From positions 1-6,692 of the forward strand of contig JAHFDC010000045.1 of NCBI GenBank assembly GCA_023249205.1: a stretch of DNA of 6,692 bases, given 5' to 3'. The first letter of the stretch is position 1; each line of letters starts with the position of its first letter. Below the pieces are notes generated by a model. The model was not told the DNA's origin, ran no database searches, and saw only the letters and a program-made list of their open reading frames with translations. This document shows positions 5,650-6,692 of the stretch, one piece after another. The DNA comes from Candidatus Methylomirabilota bacterium (GTDB taxonomy: Bacteria > Methylomirabilota > Methylomirabilia > Methylomirabilales > JACPAU01). A program made the position numbers and the translations under genes.

Positions 5650-6692
5650 ATGCCGATCGCGCCTCCCGTCCCCCCGCCCGCCGCAGAGGCGCGCCCCCGC
5701 CTCCTCACGCGGGGCTTCGCCCTCACCTGCCTCTGCACGTTCTTCTTCTTCCTCTCGTTCTACCTGCTCCTGCCGACCGTTCCCCTCTACGCGCTCCAGT
5801 ACGGGCTGGGGGAGTCGGAGATCGGCCTCGTCGTCGGGGCCTTCACCCTGACCGCCCTGGTCGTGAGGCCCTATGTGGGGCGGGCAATTGACCGGCGGGG
5901 GCGGAAGGGGATGGTGCTGCTCGGCACGGTGGTCTTCCTCGCGGCTTCCCTGGCCTACCACTACGCCCGGAGCGTGGGGAGCCTTCTCGGCGTGCGCCTG
6001 CTGCACGGCTCCGGCATGGGCTTTTTCACCACGGCGGCCAGTGCGATCGTCACCGATCTGGCCCCGCCTGCGCGCCGGGGGGAGGCCATGGGCTACTTCG
6101 GGCTGGCGGCCAACCTGGCCATGGCGGTCGGGCCGGCCCTGGGGATGTGGCTGATCTCGGACGGGAGCTTCGGCGGCCTCTTCCTGGCGGCGGGGGCCGT
6201 GGCGGCCGGGGCCATCCTGCTTGGGACGGGCGTGCCCGAGACCCTGCCGGCCGGCGCCACCCCGCCCGCCGCCGCGCCCCTCTTCAGCCGGAGGGCCCTC
6301 TTCCCGGCGACAGCGATGATGACCCTGTGCGTCACCTATGGGGCCGTGGTCTCCTTCCTGCCCCTGCTGGGCCGGCAAATCGGCATGGCGAACCCGGGCC
6401 TCTACTTCACCGTCTATGCCGTCTTCCTGGTCCTCACCCGCCCGCAGGCCGGCATCCTGTCGGACCGGATCGGGCGCGGCGCCGTGGTGCTGCCGGGCAT
6501 GGCGCTCGTGGCTGCGGCCATGGCGACACTCGCGGCGGCCAGCACCCCGGGATGGCTCCTCCTGGCAGGCGCGCTGTACGGCATCGGGTTCGGCGCGGCC
6601 TACCCGGCCCTCATGGCCCTCACCGCCGACCGGGTCGAGGCCGCCGAGCGCGGCCGGGCCATGGCAACCTTCTACGCCGCCCTCGAACTCGG
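5650..6692 (+). CDS. MFS transporter, probable DHA1-type exporter, cut by the window end
   Basis: The frame is open from the ATG at 5650 to the last base, giving 347 visible residues; the C-terminus is outside. After a Pro-rich N-terminal tail (1-17), about ten and a half membrane segments are seen (TM1 about 24-42, TM11 starting near 338). MFS motif A lies between TM2 and TM3 (GRAIDRRGRKG, 77-87), with a second copy between TM8 and TM9 (RPQAGILSDRIGRG, 264-277). Arg116 is in TM4 (RLLHGSGMGF), and a motif C-like AVGPALG is in TM5 (159-165), the mark of exporters. The layout resembles small-molecule or drug:proton antiporters; the substrate is unknown. The start follows the permease stop by 35 bases with no evident Shine-Dalgarno sequence. 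Upstream codons in this frame are open into the permease gene, but the hydrophobic start and the ATG make 5650 the best choice. It is probably co-transcribed with the RND genes. Confidence 0.9.
   Translation, partial: MPIAPPVPPPAAEARPRLLTRGFALTCLCTFFFFLSFYLLLPTVPLYALQYGLGESEIGLVVGAFTLTALVVRPYVGRAIDRRGRKGMVLLGTVVFLAASLAYHYARSVGSLLGVRLLHGSGMGFFTTAASAIVTDLAPPARRGEAMGYFGLAANLAMAVGPALGMWLISDGSFGGLFLAAGAVAAGAILLGTGVPETLPAGATPPAAAPLFSRRALFPATAMMTLCVTYGAVVSFLPLLGRQIGMANPGLYFTVYAVFLVLTRPQAGILSDRIGRGAVVLPGMALVAAAMATLAAASTPGWLLLAGALYGIGFGAAYPALMALTADRVEAAERGRAMATFYAALEL

Noticed and set aside
5227..6378. 383-codon open frame on the - strand
   Set aside because: Antisense to the permease end and the MFS gene; low-complexity Gly/Gln/Arg/Glu content, no motif.

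Overview
The window is GC-rich DNA (about 70% GC by eye) in which every supported gene lies on the + strand. It suggests a Gram-negative bacterium, because the main content is an RND-type efflux pump with a periplasmic adaptor. The GC level and protein style would fit an uncultured soil or subsurface lineage (for example Methylomirabilota/Rokubacteria or a deltaproteobacterial group), but that placement is a guess.

Layout: (1) 1-243 is the C-terminal end of a DinB-family protein whose start lies outside the window. (2) 244-543 is a 300-base intergenic region. Its first two thirds are very GC-rich and hold several short inverted repeats, including a terminator-like hairpin. Its last 65 bases are AT-richer and hold a sigma70-type promoter (TTGACA, 17-base spacer, extended -10) overlapped by a perfect 7+7 inverted repeat that looks like a TetR-family operator. 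(3) 544-1146 is a TetR/AcrR-family repressor. (4) 1143-2444 is an RND periplasmic adaptor (membrane fusion protein). (5) 2441-5614 is a full-length HAE1-type RND permease with its proton-relay residues intact. (6) 5650 to the window end is an MFS exporter, cut by the edge after about 347 residues.

The repressor, adaptor and permease are joined by two successive 4-base ATGA overlaps, and the MFS gene follows after 35 bases with no convincing terminator. The simplest reading is one self-regulated operon: the TetR protein binds the operator on its own promoter, and an inducer (probably a pump substrate) relieves repression and raises synthesis of repressor, pump and MFS carrier together. The adaptor and permease would form a tripartite pump with an outer-membrane channel that is not encoded here. 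The MFS protein could supply the periplasm with substrate from the cytoplasm.

This is a recognisable efflux operon. I do not see a previously undescribed system. The most useful points for a second look are the operator/promoter architecture, the pump-plus-MFS gene combination, and the structured GC-rich stretch between the DinB gene and the promoter.
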